Of a stretch of DNA of 64,000 nt, positions 9,960 to 21,601 are shown one piece after another. The stretch comes from Rattus norvegicus (taxonomy: Eukaryota; Chordata; Mammalia; Rodentia; Muridae), in assembly GCF_036323735.1 (NCBI RefSeq), contig NC_086034.1, positions 37,069,939-37,133,938 on the forward strand. Direction: 5' to 3'. A program made the position numbers and the translations under genes. The notes under the pieces are model-generated. The model ran no database searches and was not told where the DNA came from. It was given only the letters and a program-made list of their open reading frames with translations. Numbering within the stretch: the stretch's first letter is position 1; the number at the start of each line of letters is the position of its first letter.

Positions 9960-11880
9960 ATACAAATTAATAATTTAAAACTAGCGATATTTCCCCTTTC
10001 TTAATTATCGACCATTTCTAAACTCAGCTCCCATTCCTTGCAATTGTGAAATCTTGCTTTGGTTCATATGTCAGGCATTTAGTCTCTCTGCAGGCTTTTA
10101 TTTTCTAACCATATCTGATTTCATCCAAGACCTAGGCAGCTCCCATCCAAACTTAAAGCCTCTCTGAAACCACCTGATGATGAAAGATCAAAACTTAGTT
10201 CTTTAGCATCAAATCTAACAGCTTTTCATCTCTCGTCAAATCATCCTCGACTATCTTTAAAGTTTTTAGTGTTGGTAAATGCCCACCTCTTTCTTCAGCC
10301 CACCTTAGACTTTATTAAAATATTGTACTTTGCAGGTATATTTCTATGTCTCCTTTTTCTCTCTTACTTTTAAAGTCTTGCTCCTTTTTCCTCCTTCTTC
10401 ACAATATTACTTAAATGTTTTGCTTTTCTATCTCCTGTAAAAAGAGAGATGGAAAAATGACCCTGCTTTCTGCCCTATATACACAAAACTTACTAAGGTT
10501 GATTCATTTTCTATAATGGTCTTTGTTTTCCTCTCTCTTGAATCTGAATCATTTCATGATCTGGAATGTACCTTGGATTTGTTATAGGCAAGAAGGGGAA
10601 CTGTGTATGATTTCCTGGATGATTATTTGGTATTGAATTGATTGAATTGATGTCCTCTTCCATGGAGCAGACTATTTTTTCCTGCTCTTGGCATTACTCA
10701 ATTATGTGTCACTCTTTATGTAAGACTGAGGTCTTATACTTTTGGTCCATACACTACAGACTGAATAGCTTATATTTACAAATACATGTGTGTGCACATA
10801 TATGCATGTAACCATAGTTAAGGAAAAAAGATTCCATAAATTTGCAAAAGAACAAGGGCAGGTACATGGAGAGTTTGGAAAAAAGAAAAGAAAGGGAAAT
10901 GGTATGATTATATTTTAGTCTCAAAAATAAAAGAGCAAAATACTCATGACCTGCTTCCTGTTCTTAAAGGCTCAAGACTGCATTATTCATAACTGCACCC
11001 ACAGAGCTTGGCAACTTGCCCTAAATAACATAAAAGATACTCAGAAAATAATTAATATGTATGTGTGCTATGTTTGTGACAATCCTATTACATCTATACA
11101 TGTCATGACACAAAGTTCCATGTATATCAGGGACACCAACATACACACATACCAGACATCTACATCCTTGGTGATTTTTGAGCATCATTCAGGTGATTGG
11201 ATTGAAAATTTCATTAGAATTAACCAAGGAATATTAATCTTCCTCAGATTAGTGTACTTTGCTCAGTTTTAGTGGTAAAGTTCAAAGCAAGAGAATTTAA
11301 ATAGTCATATTTTATTTTAAGGCGATTATCTAATTTCTTCTTAACCCTATTTACTCAGTAGCTCTGGTAAACTTCGGGTATCATCGCGGCACAAGCACCT
11401 CCTTTCATCATCACCAGAATATTTTTGCAAAAGTACAAAAATCATCCCATATGTTCTACACCTTCCACCAAGAGCCACACTAGTTCGTCTCACTACTTCT
11501 TCCCATGATGCCCCAACTACTCTTATTTTTCCTTCACATATTATCTATAGAGCTTTATTTTAATTTAAATTAAATTTCACTTTCAATAAACTTTTCTGTT
11601 AGCATTGAACCTTGTGACGAGTTTCCCTTGCACGGCCACCCATATCATCCATTTCCAACTTTAGAGATTCCTTGGGCAATCTGGTAATAAATATTCTGCA
11701 CTGCATGCTGAACTTCCTCCAGTGCATGCTGTCACCGCTGTCTGCCTCTGCTGAGCAGCCAACCATCTCAAGCAGTGCTGTCATTTACCTAAGGAAGACA
11801 AGCAGACCCATCAATCAGGTTCTTTCTGAAGAAAAGTAGAGAACAAACAGTACAAGTTCCCCCAATTGTGACCTATAATA
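9960..11880. other. Non-coding interval
   Basis: Unique AT-rich DNA with no recognised gene. A short frame at 11599-11784 on the minus strand, with AATAAA beyond its stop on that strand, has a mildly protein-like composition, but I could not assign it. Confidence 0.4.
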
Positions 11881-11984
11881 TAAAAGCAAAAAATATCTAG
11901 AATTAATATATAATTCTTATATATTTAATAAAATATATTAATATAGTAAATATAAGAATATATTAATAATATAAAATAAGATAG

Positions 11985-12125
11985 TTGCTGCTTTATTATT
12001 ATAGTTTATGTTAACCATTTCATCTTCATGATAACACAATACAGTAGATATTACAGCTTTATCCATTTCACAGATGCAAGGAATATAACATGTAAACATT
12101 TTAAGCAATTTTTCTTAAAAGAGTA
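11985..12125 (-). mobile_element. MIR SINE relic
   Basis: The run atttcatcttcatgataaca, then tagatattacagctttatcc and atttcacagatgcaagg, follows the reverse complement of the ancient mammalian MIR element in the right order. Just before it, 11880-11985 is an AT-rich low-complexity tract. Confidence 0.5.
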
Positions 12126-12169
12126 AAAGAGTTTTGAAAAAAGAGCTATATTTAATTACTCTCAGGAAA

Positions 12170-12500
12170 TTTATTTTTATTAATTAATTAATTTACATCC
12201 TGATAGCAGCTTCTCTTCCCTCTCCTCTTTCTGGTTCCTCCTCCCTTCCCCTCTCCACATCCACCCCTTCTTGCTTTGTTCTCAGAAAAGAGGAGGCTTT
12301 AAGGATATAAGCCCACCTTGGCATATCAAGTTACAGTAGAACTAGACGCATCTTCAATTGAGGCTAGAAAAGGTAACCCAGTTAAGGGAAACAAATCTAA
12401 AGACAGGCAAAAAAGTCAGAGACAGCCCCTGTTCCTGCTGTTAGAAATCACACATGAAGACTGAACTGCACATCTGTGACATCTGCAGTGTGATCTACTA
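12170..12500 (-). mobile_element. Lx-type L1 3'UTR fragment
   Basis: Plus-strand text starting ttaatttacatcctgatagc, then C/T-rich runs, then catatcaagttacagtagaa and gtcagagacagcccctgttc, matches the 3'UTR of older rodent L1 (Lx) in reverse. It is 5' truncated, with no coding part. Confidence 0.65.
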
Positions 12501-12529
12501 TTACTCTATAATGGATTTGTTTAGATTAT

Positions 12530-12673
12530 TGTTTTTTCTGTGTATGTGTGGTATATGCTTTTACATATGAGTTCATGTGCCAACACGCACATGGTGCTGA
12601 TTGGAGGAGGACTTCAACACACTCCTTCAGTGCTTTATGATTTTCTGCTTTAGAGCCTCGAAACAGGGTCTCT
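12530..12673 (-). mobile_element. B4 SINE, left part (split by L1)
   Basis: A TG-rich tail (tgtatgtgtggtatatgc) followed by gaaacagggtctct is the 3' portion of a reversed B4 element. The matching 5' portion lies at 13705-13900, beyond the L1 that interrupts it. Confidence 0.65.
12663..12673. repeat. Target-site duplication of twin-primed L1, left copy
   Basis: acagggtctct here is repeated exactly at 13705-13715, flanking the inverted L1. Confidence 0.75.
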
Positions 12674-13704
12674 CTCTTTTCTTATTGAATATTTTCTTTA
12701 CTTAAATTTAAAATGTTATCCCCTTTCCCAATTTTCCCTCTGGATTCCCCCTATCCCTTCCCCACTTCCCCTGCCTCTGTGAGAGTGTTCCTCCACCAAC
12801 CCACCCCACTCCCTCCTACCTCCTCTGTCATTGAGGACCATGGGCCTTACCTCCTATTGGTGCCATACAATGCTATCCTCTGCTACATATGTGTCTGGAG
12901 CCATGCATCCCTCCATGTGTACTCTTTGGTTCATGGTTTAGTCTCTAGGAGCTCGGGGGGGTTGGGGGGGCGGGTTGGTTGATATTGTTGTTCTTCCTTT
13001 GGGGTTGCAAACCCCTTCAGCTCCTTCAGTCCTTTTTCTAACTCCTCCACGGGGGGCCTCATTTTCAGCCCAGTGATTGGTTGAGAGTATTAGACTCTGT
13101 ATTTCTCAGGCTCTGGCAAAGCCTCTCAGGAGACAGCTGTATCAGGCTCCTGTCAGCATATACTTCTTGGCATCCACAATATACCACTTCTGAGCATATA
13201 CCCAAAAGTTGTCCCCACATACAACAAAGACACATGCTCCACTTTGTTCATAGCAGCCTTATTTATACTATCCAGAAGCTGGGAAGAACCCAGATGCCCT
13301 TCAACAGAGGAATGCATACAGAAAATGTGGTACATTTACACGATGGAGTACTAATTGGCTATTAAAAACAATGACTTCATGAAATTCATAGGCAAATGGG
13401 TGGAACTAGAAAATATCATCCTGAGGGAGGTAACCCAATCACAAAAGAACACACATGGCGTGCACTCACTGATAAGTGGCTATAAGCCCAAAAGCTCGGA
13501 TTACCCAAGATATAACCCACAGACCACATGAAGCTCAAGAAGTTGGAAGACCAAAGGTTGGATGCTTCAGTCCTTCTTAGCAGGGAGAACAAAACATTTG
13601 CAGGAGGAAATACAGAGACAAAGAGTGGAGCAAAGACTGAGGGAAAGGTCATCCAGAGACTACCCTACCTGGGGATCTATTCCATATACTGTCACCAAAC
13701 CAAG
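12674..13704 (-). mobile_element. 5'-inverted (twin-primed) truncated L1
   Basis: 12674-13180 is L1 3'UTR in minus orientation, starting at its T-rich (A-tail) end. At about 13180 the orientation flips: 13181-13704 reads on the plus strand from the end of ORF2 (tgagcatatacccaaaag, aatgtggtacatttacac) into the early 3'UTR and stops at the same L1 position where the minus piece ended. The two pieces are therefore contiguous in the parent L1 and one is inverted, which is the known result of twin priming. An 11 bp duplication flanks the unit. The junction shares about three bases of microhomology. ORF2 remnants are not functional. Confidence 0.85.
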
Positions 13705-13900
13705 ACAGGGTCTCTTAGTGAACCTGAAGCTAGCTGTTTAATTTGGGCCATCTGGCCATGGAGCTCCTAGGGTCTGCCAGTCTCAAGACCAAACAGCCAT
13801 GTCTACATTTTCATGTGGAACCTTCGGGTTTGAACTCAGCTTCTCATGCTTGCATTCCAAGTGCACTTGTCTACCAGGACATCCCCTAAGCTCAGCCCAT
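13705..13900 (-). mobile_element. B4 SINE, right part (split by L1)
   Basis: It resumes at acagggtctcttagtgaacc and continues through gtttgaactcagcttctcat to the ID-like head (cccctaagctcagcc). This is the 5' half of the reversed B4 interrupted at 12673. Its first 11 bases are the right copy of the L1 target-site duplication. Confidence 0.65.
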
Positions 13901-13989
13901 CACTGAGTTTTAAAAATATTTAATTTTACTTAACATGAGAAATCTGAAGAAAATATCCTGCTCTGTCTGTATTTATTACTAAATATAGT

Positions 13990-14290
13990 AGATACTTTTC
14001 ATTGCTGTTATAAAATGCCCAAGCAAAAGCATGTTAGAGAAGAAAAGTTTATCTTGGCTTACAGTTCCAAAGAAACCATAGTTTATCAGGGTGGGGAAGG
14101 CATGGCAGCAGGACCATGAAGCTGGCCTCTCAGTCAGGAGGTACAATAACTACTCTTCATCTTCAGACCGAAAGAAGAAAGGAAAATAGGAAGTAGGCCA
14201 AGGCTAGAAACCCCCTACCTGAACCCCTTGACATAGTTTCTCAGGAAGGCTCCACTTCCTAAAGTCTTTTTTCTTCAGTCTTTCCAAACT
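13990..14290. repeat. Rodent interspersed repeat, family not assigned
   Basis: Phrases such as ttcattgctgttataaaatg, gtttatcttggcttacagtt and ggcatggcagcaggaccatg are typical of a rodent mid-repetitive family that I recognise but cannot name with confidence. Confidence 0.45.
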
Positions 14291-14574
14291 TTTCTACCAG
14301 GAGGGTGAGGAGCTCTCATTCAAATCACATCAATAACAGAAATAAATCTCTTCCCACACTCGGCAGGTTTGGGGTTGGAGAGAGCAGTGTATCATGGTTG
14401 TCAGCTGCTCTGGGATTCTGCATGTATGCCTTCAAGGAATGGCTTGTGCATCCCCATGTCTATACTTTATGCTTGTTAACTTATGCATCATCCTCATCCT
14501 CATAGACATAAAATGGAATAATTCTTCCTACTTTACACTGTCCTCCTCAGAATATGGAGAGTGAGAGCTTAGAT

Positions 14575-14790
14575 GATCCTGTTATCCACCAGGCACTATG
14601 ATAATATTCAAAACCATCTTTTAAGCATTCTATTGTTCATACTTCACAGGAGCTTAGAACAGGTAAGTAACTTCTTTTAACTTGTCTACATTCTCACAGC
14701 TTACGAAGGAAAGCAATGACAGTACAAAAGCTGACCTCTTCTAGGCCTACTGTGAGCTCTATTCCTGCTCTGTAGAAAGAGGGTGCTTTC
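14575..14790 (-). mobile_element. MIR SINE relic
   Basis: The order accaggcactatgataata, then aacaggtaagtaacttc and attctcacagcttac, follows reversed MIR. It is highly diverged. Confidence 0.45.
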
Positions 14791-15365
14791 TAGTGGTACC
14801 CCACCTTTCAATGTCAGATCATTTACATTGTAATTTGTCAGTTATATTTCTTTAAAAGTACATTATAACTGGCAATCACATTTTAATAAATACTTTCTGA
14901 GCTGTTAGTTTTAAATAAAAAATAGAAGACAAGTTAATGTATCTGTCATCTATAATTTTCTTAAATATGGTAGAGAACTTGATTTACACTTTGTGAGGCA
15001 AAATGATTGCAAGTATCTCCTTTTATGGAATAAGCATGAGAAGGAGAAAAGCTAAGGTTGTATTCACTGGAAGCCTTGTTGTTAATGTGAGGGCACCCAC
15101 TATAAGGAGCACATTGTATAATGCAGGCCATTTTAATGTCACTTACCACGGAGTGCAAACTGAGTATGGACTATCCAAATCAACAATATCAGCAAAGCAA
15201 ACAAAGTATTTTAAAAGCACATAAGATTCATCAGCATTTCTTTTCTAGGTATGGTCTGCCAATAACCTAAGCCTCACTCCTTACACATGCACTTGATTAA
15301 AACTCTGTCTTTAAGAGGGCAATTTTTAAAGATAGTCAAAGGACAACCCTCAGTGTTTCACCTCA
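14791..15365. other. Non-coding interval
   Basis: AT-rich unique sequence with no gene or repeat that I can support. Confidence 0.4.
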
Positions 15366-15369
15366 GTAT

Positions 15370-15490
15370 TTTTATTTTTATTTTATGCATATTAATGTTT
15401 TTCTCCATTTATCTGTGTGCAGCAGACATTGCCTAGTGCTGAGGAAGCTCAAAAGAGGGTGTAAGAGCCCTTGGAACTGGAGTCACGGAG
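15370..15490 (-). mobile_element. B3-type SINE fragment
   Basis: gctcaaaagagggtgtaaga followed by cttggaactggagt matches the body of reversed B3/B2 SINEs. The tRNA-like head is missing. Confidence 0.55.
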
Positions 15491-15514
15491 AGTTACAAGT
15501 ATCCTTATGGATAC

Positions 15515-16070
15515 TGAGACCTTTTTTCCTCTTTTAAGAGCAACATTTAATTGGGGATGGCTTACAGGTTCAGAGGTTCAGTTCAGTAAAATCAAGGCAG
15601 GAACATGGCAGCATCTAGACAGGCATAGTGCAGGAGAAGGTGAGAGTTCTACATCTTCGTCTGAAGGCTGCTAGCAGAATACTGGCTTCCAGGCATGTAG
15701 GATGAGGGTCTTAAGCCCACGCCCACAGTGACACACCTACTCCAACAAGGCCACACCTCCTAATAGTGTCACTTCCTAGGCCAAGCATATATAAACCAAG
15801 ACATTTTACTCCCTGATACCCACAGACTTGTTCAAACACATGAGTCTATGGAAGCCATACCTAAACATAGCGTAATAAATACATTTAGTCCAACTTCCAA
15901 AATCCCCATAGTCTATAGCAGTCTCAACAATGTTACAAGTCCAAAGTTCAGGGTCTTTTCTGAGATTCATCTAATCATTTAACTGTAATCCCCAAAGCAA
16001 GATAGGAAATCAGATGGGCAAGGATACTGAGACTTGAACTCGGATCCTATACAAGAGAAGCAGGTGCTGT
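15515..16070 (-). mobile_element. Rodent LTR-like interspersed repeat
   Basis: The block runs aacatttaattggggatggc, aaggccacacctcctaatag, tgttcaaacacatgagtcta and tctgagattcatctaatcat. Related, shorter copies lie at 30690-30910 (opposite orientation) and 52895-53130. The 30690 copy ends like a MaLR or ERVL LTR (aatggaaaccctaaccaaga). I recognise the family as rodent-specific but do not give it a database name. Confidence 0.5.
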
Positions 16071-17715
16071 TGAGTACATAGTATCATGATGAAGAATATG
16101 TTTGATGAACATAAATTGTCAGAGCATTGTGACCATAAGACTAAATTATTGATGAAATAAGAATACTATTCACCCTTCCTTTTCAATATGACCACAAGGT
16201 GAGGATTTTGTCTTAAATGTTTATGATATGAAAACATTACAATAATTTGTGATTAAAGAATATCCAAAGGAAGAGGGGAATTTTCTGCGTATGTGTAAAC
16301 CATGAGTCTGAAACACAGGCTGCATCACTTGAGACTTACCAGTACCTCCTTCTCCTCCCTACCCTTCCTCCCCCTACTTTCATCCATCTCTGCCTCTACC
16401 TCCTATCCTCAAAGAAGTTTGGCTTCAAACTATGTTACGCTTTTTTTGAATACATGCACAAAACTCGCTGCCTGGCAGCCAGCACCTTTGTCCACAGCAG
16501 TCATTATCAGAGTCAGTAATTATTTTGTGAGATAATCCATCATGGCAGGTTTCGTTTGTGGTTCCTGATAATTAGTGATGATTCCACCGAACAACAGTGT
16601 TACAGCCTAGAAGACATTCATCTTCTAAAGGTCACTGGGGGTTGAAGCATGAAGTAAAATAAGCCCATAGCTGTTAGCTATCTTTCATCAATCAATCTTT
16701 CTGAAGTTATTTGTTTTGCTTCGTTTTGGTTTTCTTATGAAAAGCACACGCAGCAGAAACATATACTTTAATTAAAGCTTTCTCTGCAAACTAACCTCAT
16801 GGTATCTTTTTAATTAACTTTGGCTTTTTTTAAGTTCCTCTAGGAAGAGAACTGGTTTTGATTAAGATGCAGCATTGGGCCATGTGTGGTGTAAGTGTAT
16901 GGGGCAGGACAGACTCATCCTCTGAGTCCATCTCTTCCTTCACTCCATACACAGTCACATAAGTAATGGAATGGGAGAGTGTGAAGTAGAAGAAATGTTA
17001 ATAGAAGGATGGAGGTCAAAGTCATATGTCAAGGAGAGTCTGAGAAAAAATTAATTTCTATAGATGTGGTAAAAGGGAGTAGGGGTATTTCTTACCAGTC
17101 AACAGAGGCTTTTGCACACAGATATGCCTTGGTGGACTTAAAAGAAATTCACCCTCTTTAAAATTGGACACAGAAAGGAGCCAGAAGAAGGGTAAAATGA
17201 AATCCAACGTGACAACAGAAATGCTTTTCTCGCGCTATAAAGAGACATTGTTTCTCTGCTCTGGGTTGTGTTTGAATAAGTGTTAAGAAAAATAACTCAG
17301 GATAAATCTTAGGTCTTTTAAATAATCATTGATAGGACATTTTATGTATAACTGCTTTCAAGTCCTAAAAATTGTGTTAGCAAACATGGAAGCTTGATGG
17401 TGACAGATACAGAAAGTGCAGATCGAGCTTGGACCACAGCATCACTTGCATCACCGGAAATATATAGACTGGCGATGGACCATTTCACTTTTGTTTTCTT
17501 TTTTGTTCGGTTGTTTGTCTGTGTATTGGTTGCTATATTATGTCTTTGAATTTGTTCTGTGTGTTTTGCTCATAACCACACTTGCTCCTTCAATTTCCCC
17601 AGATCTACCTTCTTCTCCTCTCACGCAGTGGTCTGTCCCTTTTTTCCCCATCAAGACCCACTTGATGAGGCCAAGCATAAAGATTATTTTATATGTGGTC
17701 TTCCACTGAAGTTGC
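16071..17715. other. Non-coding interval
   Basis: Unique, AT-rich DNA. I saw no exon-like reading frame and no well-preserved repeat. Confidence 0.4.
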
Positions 17716-17876
17716 ATGTCTGATATCCTACATATCAGACATTTATATTATGATTCATAACAGTAGCAAAGTTACAGATATGAAGCAAGTAAGCAAGAAA
17801 ATAATTTTATGGGTGGGGTCACCACAACATGAGGAACAAGGGTCACAGCCTTAGGAAGGTTGCAAACCACTATCTA
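17716..17876 (-). mobile_element. URR1-like hAT-Charlie MITE, fragment
   Basis: It reads, in reverse, the same non-autonomous DNA element as 21399-21601: atatcagacatttatatta, gattcataacagtagcaaag, aaaataattttatgggtggg and the terminal ggttgcaaaccactat. It carries no transposase. Confidence 0.6.
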
Positions 17877-17934
17877 TGGATTTTCCAAATGAATCACAAC
17901 TATATGAAGATTCAAAATCTACACTAGAGAAAAT

Positions 17935-18200
17935 ATATAATGTTTGCCTTTCTGGGCCTCTGTTTCCTCACTCGGGATTCTTGTTTCTAGATCCATTCAC
18001 TTACCTGTGAATATCACTTTTTAACAGCTAAGTAGTATTCCACTGTGTAAATATATCACATTTCCCTTATCTATTCATCAGTTGATGGACATCTAGCTGT
18101 TTTCCTTTCCTGTGTGAATACAAGGATAAGCAAGTATCATTGTCAAAGGATATGGAGTCCTTTGAATGTATGCCCAAGAGTGACATAGCAAGAATATCAC
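17935..18200 (-). mobile_element. Old L1 fragment (end of ORF2)
   Basis: acagctaagtagtattccac, then tatctattcatcagttgatg and gtatgcccaagagtgacat are reversed L1 ORF2 3' sequence, more diverged than the young copies. Confidence 0.7.
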
Positions 18201-18461
18201 ACTTTAAATATTGATGTGACTATATAATTAAATATTTAATACAAGAATACTTAGAAAGCATAAACTACCAAGCAAGTGCTACTTTGGACTAAGTTTCTTT
18301 GAGGAGACTAATGCATGAATTGTTAACCAAACTGGTGAGCAGTGTTTTATCTGTAAAGAATTCCTATGAATTGAACACTTCTATGTCATTTTTAATGACA
18401 CCAAAATGTAGGAATACTAAGGAATAAGGTTCATAGAAAGTGGAGAATTGAAAAGGGTTAT

Positions 18462-18770
18462 ATGATTGTTTTTAATGTGTCAATTTGGATAATCTGCAGT
18501 CTACCACAGTAGAGTGTTGTGGATATGATTCCACTGGGTTGACATTAAGTAGGGCAGTCATCCTCACTAATCTGCTGCACCTGCTTCAATTTTTTGAATG
18601 CTCCCACACACTGCCAGCAAATCAAGTTTGCCTTTCCTTGTGGCTCATTTACAGATTCCAGAGTTGTCTACCCATTGTGACAATTGCAGAAACCACTCTC
18701 TACAAAACAGCTCTTAATATCTTATAATCCTCTGACTCAGTGTCTGTGGTTGAACCCTGCTTGATGCAGA
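18462..18770 (+). mobile_element. ERVL-type LTR relic (MLT2-like)
   Basis: It starts tttttaatgtgtcaatttgg, contains ccactgggttgacattaagt, and ends ggttgaaccctgcttgatgc, which fits the start and end of old mammalian ERVL LTRs. It is decayed, so the name is tentative. Confidence 0.45.
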
Positions 18771-19806
18771 CAGGGGGACCATGTATTTTTTTTCCTTCTA
18801 GATAATTCTGCTCTTGGCCAATTGAACCTTAACTGCCACCAACTCTCCTCTCCTCCTCCTCCTTCCTCTCCTTCTCTTTTTCTCCTTCAATATACTTATA
18901 AATGGGTTAAAAAAATACATTCTTTGTACAAAAAGAAACAGGGCATATTTAATTAAAATACAAGATCACAATGTTGGATACGTCTCAAGAAAGAAAAGCT
19001 GTCACTTTTGAGAGTTACAGAACAACCAGTTCTCATCTTCTACCCTAAGTGTTTCACAGCAGGGACATGACTCATGACCCTGGATATGCTAGTGGAGCAA
19101 ATTCCAGGTTTAATGCTGAACATTGGCTTCAGTAAGGCTGTAGAATGGGAGCATAAAGGACACCAGCATCTGTTTTATTCCCCTCAAGAGGCACCAGGCA
19201 TTGACTTTACTGCCCTTACCTGCTCATTAGCATTTCTCTTTACATCTGTCACCTGAGGAGTATACCTGAAAGAAATGGAAGACTGCCAGAGGGAAACCCG
19301 TCCTCAGTAAGAAGCTCTGGTTGCCCTTGTCTTTATTTCAAATGCTTTGCTCCAGCTGACTGGCCTTTTCAGCTCTGGCTAAAGTGGCTGAATTATAGCA
19401 GCTGCTTGTCATTCATACATTAAGAGCTGAACATCTGTAACTTTCAAAGTCATGTGAAGGAAACAGAACCCAAAGTTCCCAATCTATTAATGGCCCCACT
19501 TATACATAAGTACATACTTTGCTCAAGTATATCATCAGAACTCCTAACTAAAATGCTATAAATTATAGCAGAAAATTAAAAGGAGTTGTAGAGGAAGGAA
19601 GAAATATGTGTGTTGCTGAAATGAGAAGGTAATTAAGTTATCCTTTGAGCCTGCTCTGGCTATTTAAAATAAGTCCAAATAACAATGCTAAATGAACCCA
19701 AAGCATGATGAGCATTATACGGACCAACTACAAGGATGCTCTCAGTGATTCATTCAGGTCATTTTTATGACTATGGAAACTTACATTAGGACTAAGAATA
19801 TAAAAA
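18771..19806. other. Non-coding interval
   Basis: A C/T-rich patch at 18840-18885 is followed by AT-rich unique DNA. No gene found. Confidence 0.4.
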
Positions 19807-19808
19807 GT

Positions 19809-20275
19809 GACTGATGGTTACATTTATTATCAACTTGACTAGGCTGTAGTGCCCAAATATTTGGTCCCAACATTATTCTTGGTGTTTCGGTAATGATAAC
19901 TTTTTTAGGCACACTCAAATTAAATTGCTGGGTTTCGAGTGAAGCAGATCTTCCTTTTTAATGCAAGTGGGCCCTATACAATCAGCACAAAGCCACAAGA
20001 GAACAATGCTCAGCTTCACCACCAGCACCATTACCAATCATGAAGCTGAAAGAATTTTGCAAGCTGACTACGTATTTCCTTGAACTGGAGTGCTTCCACA
20101 CAGCTTCCACCCCTCAGATTTTGAACTCACCCAACCTCCACAGCTACATAAACAATTCCTTTCTTTCGGAACTTGAAAGAAAGACAGAAGCTTCTAAATA
20201 GTTCTCTAAATTGATAAACTGAGGTGTTATTTAAAACGAAACCCAGTTGTCCTAGAGAACTCAGACTTGTACAGG
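19809..20275 (+). mobile_element. ERVL-type LTR relic (MLT2-like)
   Basis: It opens with tttattatcaacttgactag, followed by ccaaatatttggtcccaaca and gtgaagcagatcttcc. It ends tagagaactcagacttgtac. This order matches MLT2-type solo LTRs. It has no internal retroviral sequence. Confidence 0.6.
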
Positions 20276-21398
20276 CATGAGTCCTGATTGAAAGTGGTCC
20301 ACAAACCATCAACATTAGCATCAACTGGAAGCTAGCTGATCAGTGGGATCCTGGGCCCTGTCACAGTTTTCCACTTTATTAAGATTCCTGCCCCCCCGGT
20401 AACTCTATTCATATTAAATTAGAGACAAAAATATTTCACTATGCATATAACATTCTGCTATCTAAGAAAAAAGAAAGAAGTCACACAGTAATAATTGTTT
20501 CTATGAGGCAGTAATTATTACTAATTATCAAGTATTTTCAGCAGACTTCCCAAGCATCTAGTAGGATTGTTTGTCTCTGATCTTTTGAGATTGTACCAGG
20601 CCAAGTAACTTTTGCTCTAGATAATGTAAAAGGTTCAGAATGGACCTGTGCCACCCAGAGATGGAATTCTTAAGGACAATTGTGTGTGTTTCCTTTTTCT
20701 CTCTTCCACAGTAATTGGCAGTGTGTAGGTAGTAATTTCTCAGTCAACAAGAAACCTGGGGCAGAAAATTCAATTTTCCTGAAATGAGCAGAAAGCTTGA
20801 AAGAGCCATTGTACTAGGCCCCAGAGATACAAGGGTACCTTGTTCCTGTCTCATTGATATACTCTATCATCAATTGACTCATTCAACTCATACTGATTGA
20901 ATGCCTACAAGGTTCCTTGAGATTCTGTGATTAAATTAGCCAGGGAAAGCCTATATGAATCTCTCTGTGTCTGAAGAAAGACAGGCAAATAAATGAATAA
21001 AAGTTTTTCAATAGTCATAAGTACTACAAAGAGAAACAGAAAAAGAGAAAAGACAAGTTGTAATAGGGATCTTGATGCTTCCCTTGTCCAAGGAGCTAAT
21101 ATGTGACTAAGTGTCTGAGCCAAATGAAAAACCATTTGACATCTGGGAACAGAGCTTCTAGGCAAGGAAGATGTACAATGGCCTTCAGGTAAGACGCGTG
21201 GCATGAAAAAGAAAGGTAATTTGGTCTCTATAAAGCCTAGTAGTGAACAGAAGAAGGTGGAGGATAGTTTAAATTAAGGCTGGAGAGGCAGTCAGAATCA
21301 AGACACTAGAACTTCCAAGTCTGTTCAGGTAATTGTTTCTTGCTAAGTGTGATGGTTGTGTGGGGTCTGAATTACACTTTAGTAAGATGGCTCTAGTC
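20276..21398. other. Non-coding interval
   Basis: Mostly unique sequence. About 20870-21060 (ttcaactcatactgattgaa onward) may be a very old mammalian repeat. No gene found. Confidence 0.35.
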
Positions 21399-21601
21399 CA
21401 GTGCTTTTCAACCTTCCAGTGTTCTGACCCTCTAATACAGATCCTCATATTGGGGTTGACCCCAACAATAAAATTACTTTTGTTGCTACTTCATAACTAT
21501 AATTTTGCTCCTCTTCTGAATTGTAATGTAAATAAGTGATATGCAGGATATCTGATTTGTGACTGCTATGGGTGTCATGAGCCACATGCCGAGAAATCCT
21601 G
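21399..21601 (+). mobile_element. URR1-like hAT-Charlie MITE
   Basis: The left end cagtgcttttcaaccttcc and the degenerate right end gagaaatcctg are inverted-repeat-like. The body includes gttgctacttcataactata and tgtaatgtaaataagtgata, as in the rodent URR1 element. Length is about 203 bp. The flanking 8-mers (ctctagtc and ttctaggt) are partly alike, as expected for an aged 8 bp hAT duplication. Non-coding. Confidence 0.7.

Noticed and set aside
11599..11784. 61-residue minus-strand frame with AATAAA beyond its stop
   Set aside because: It looked mildly like the 3' end of a retrocopied gene, but I recognise no family and see no A-tail or target-site duplication. A protein search would decide.
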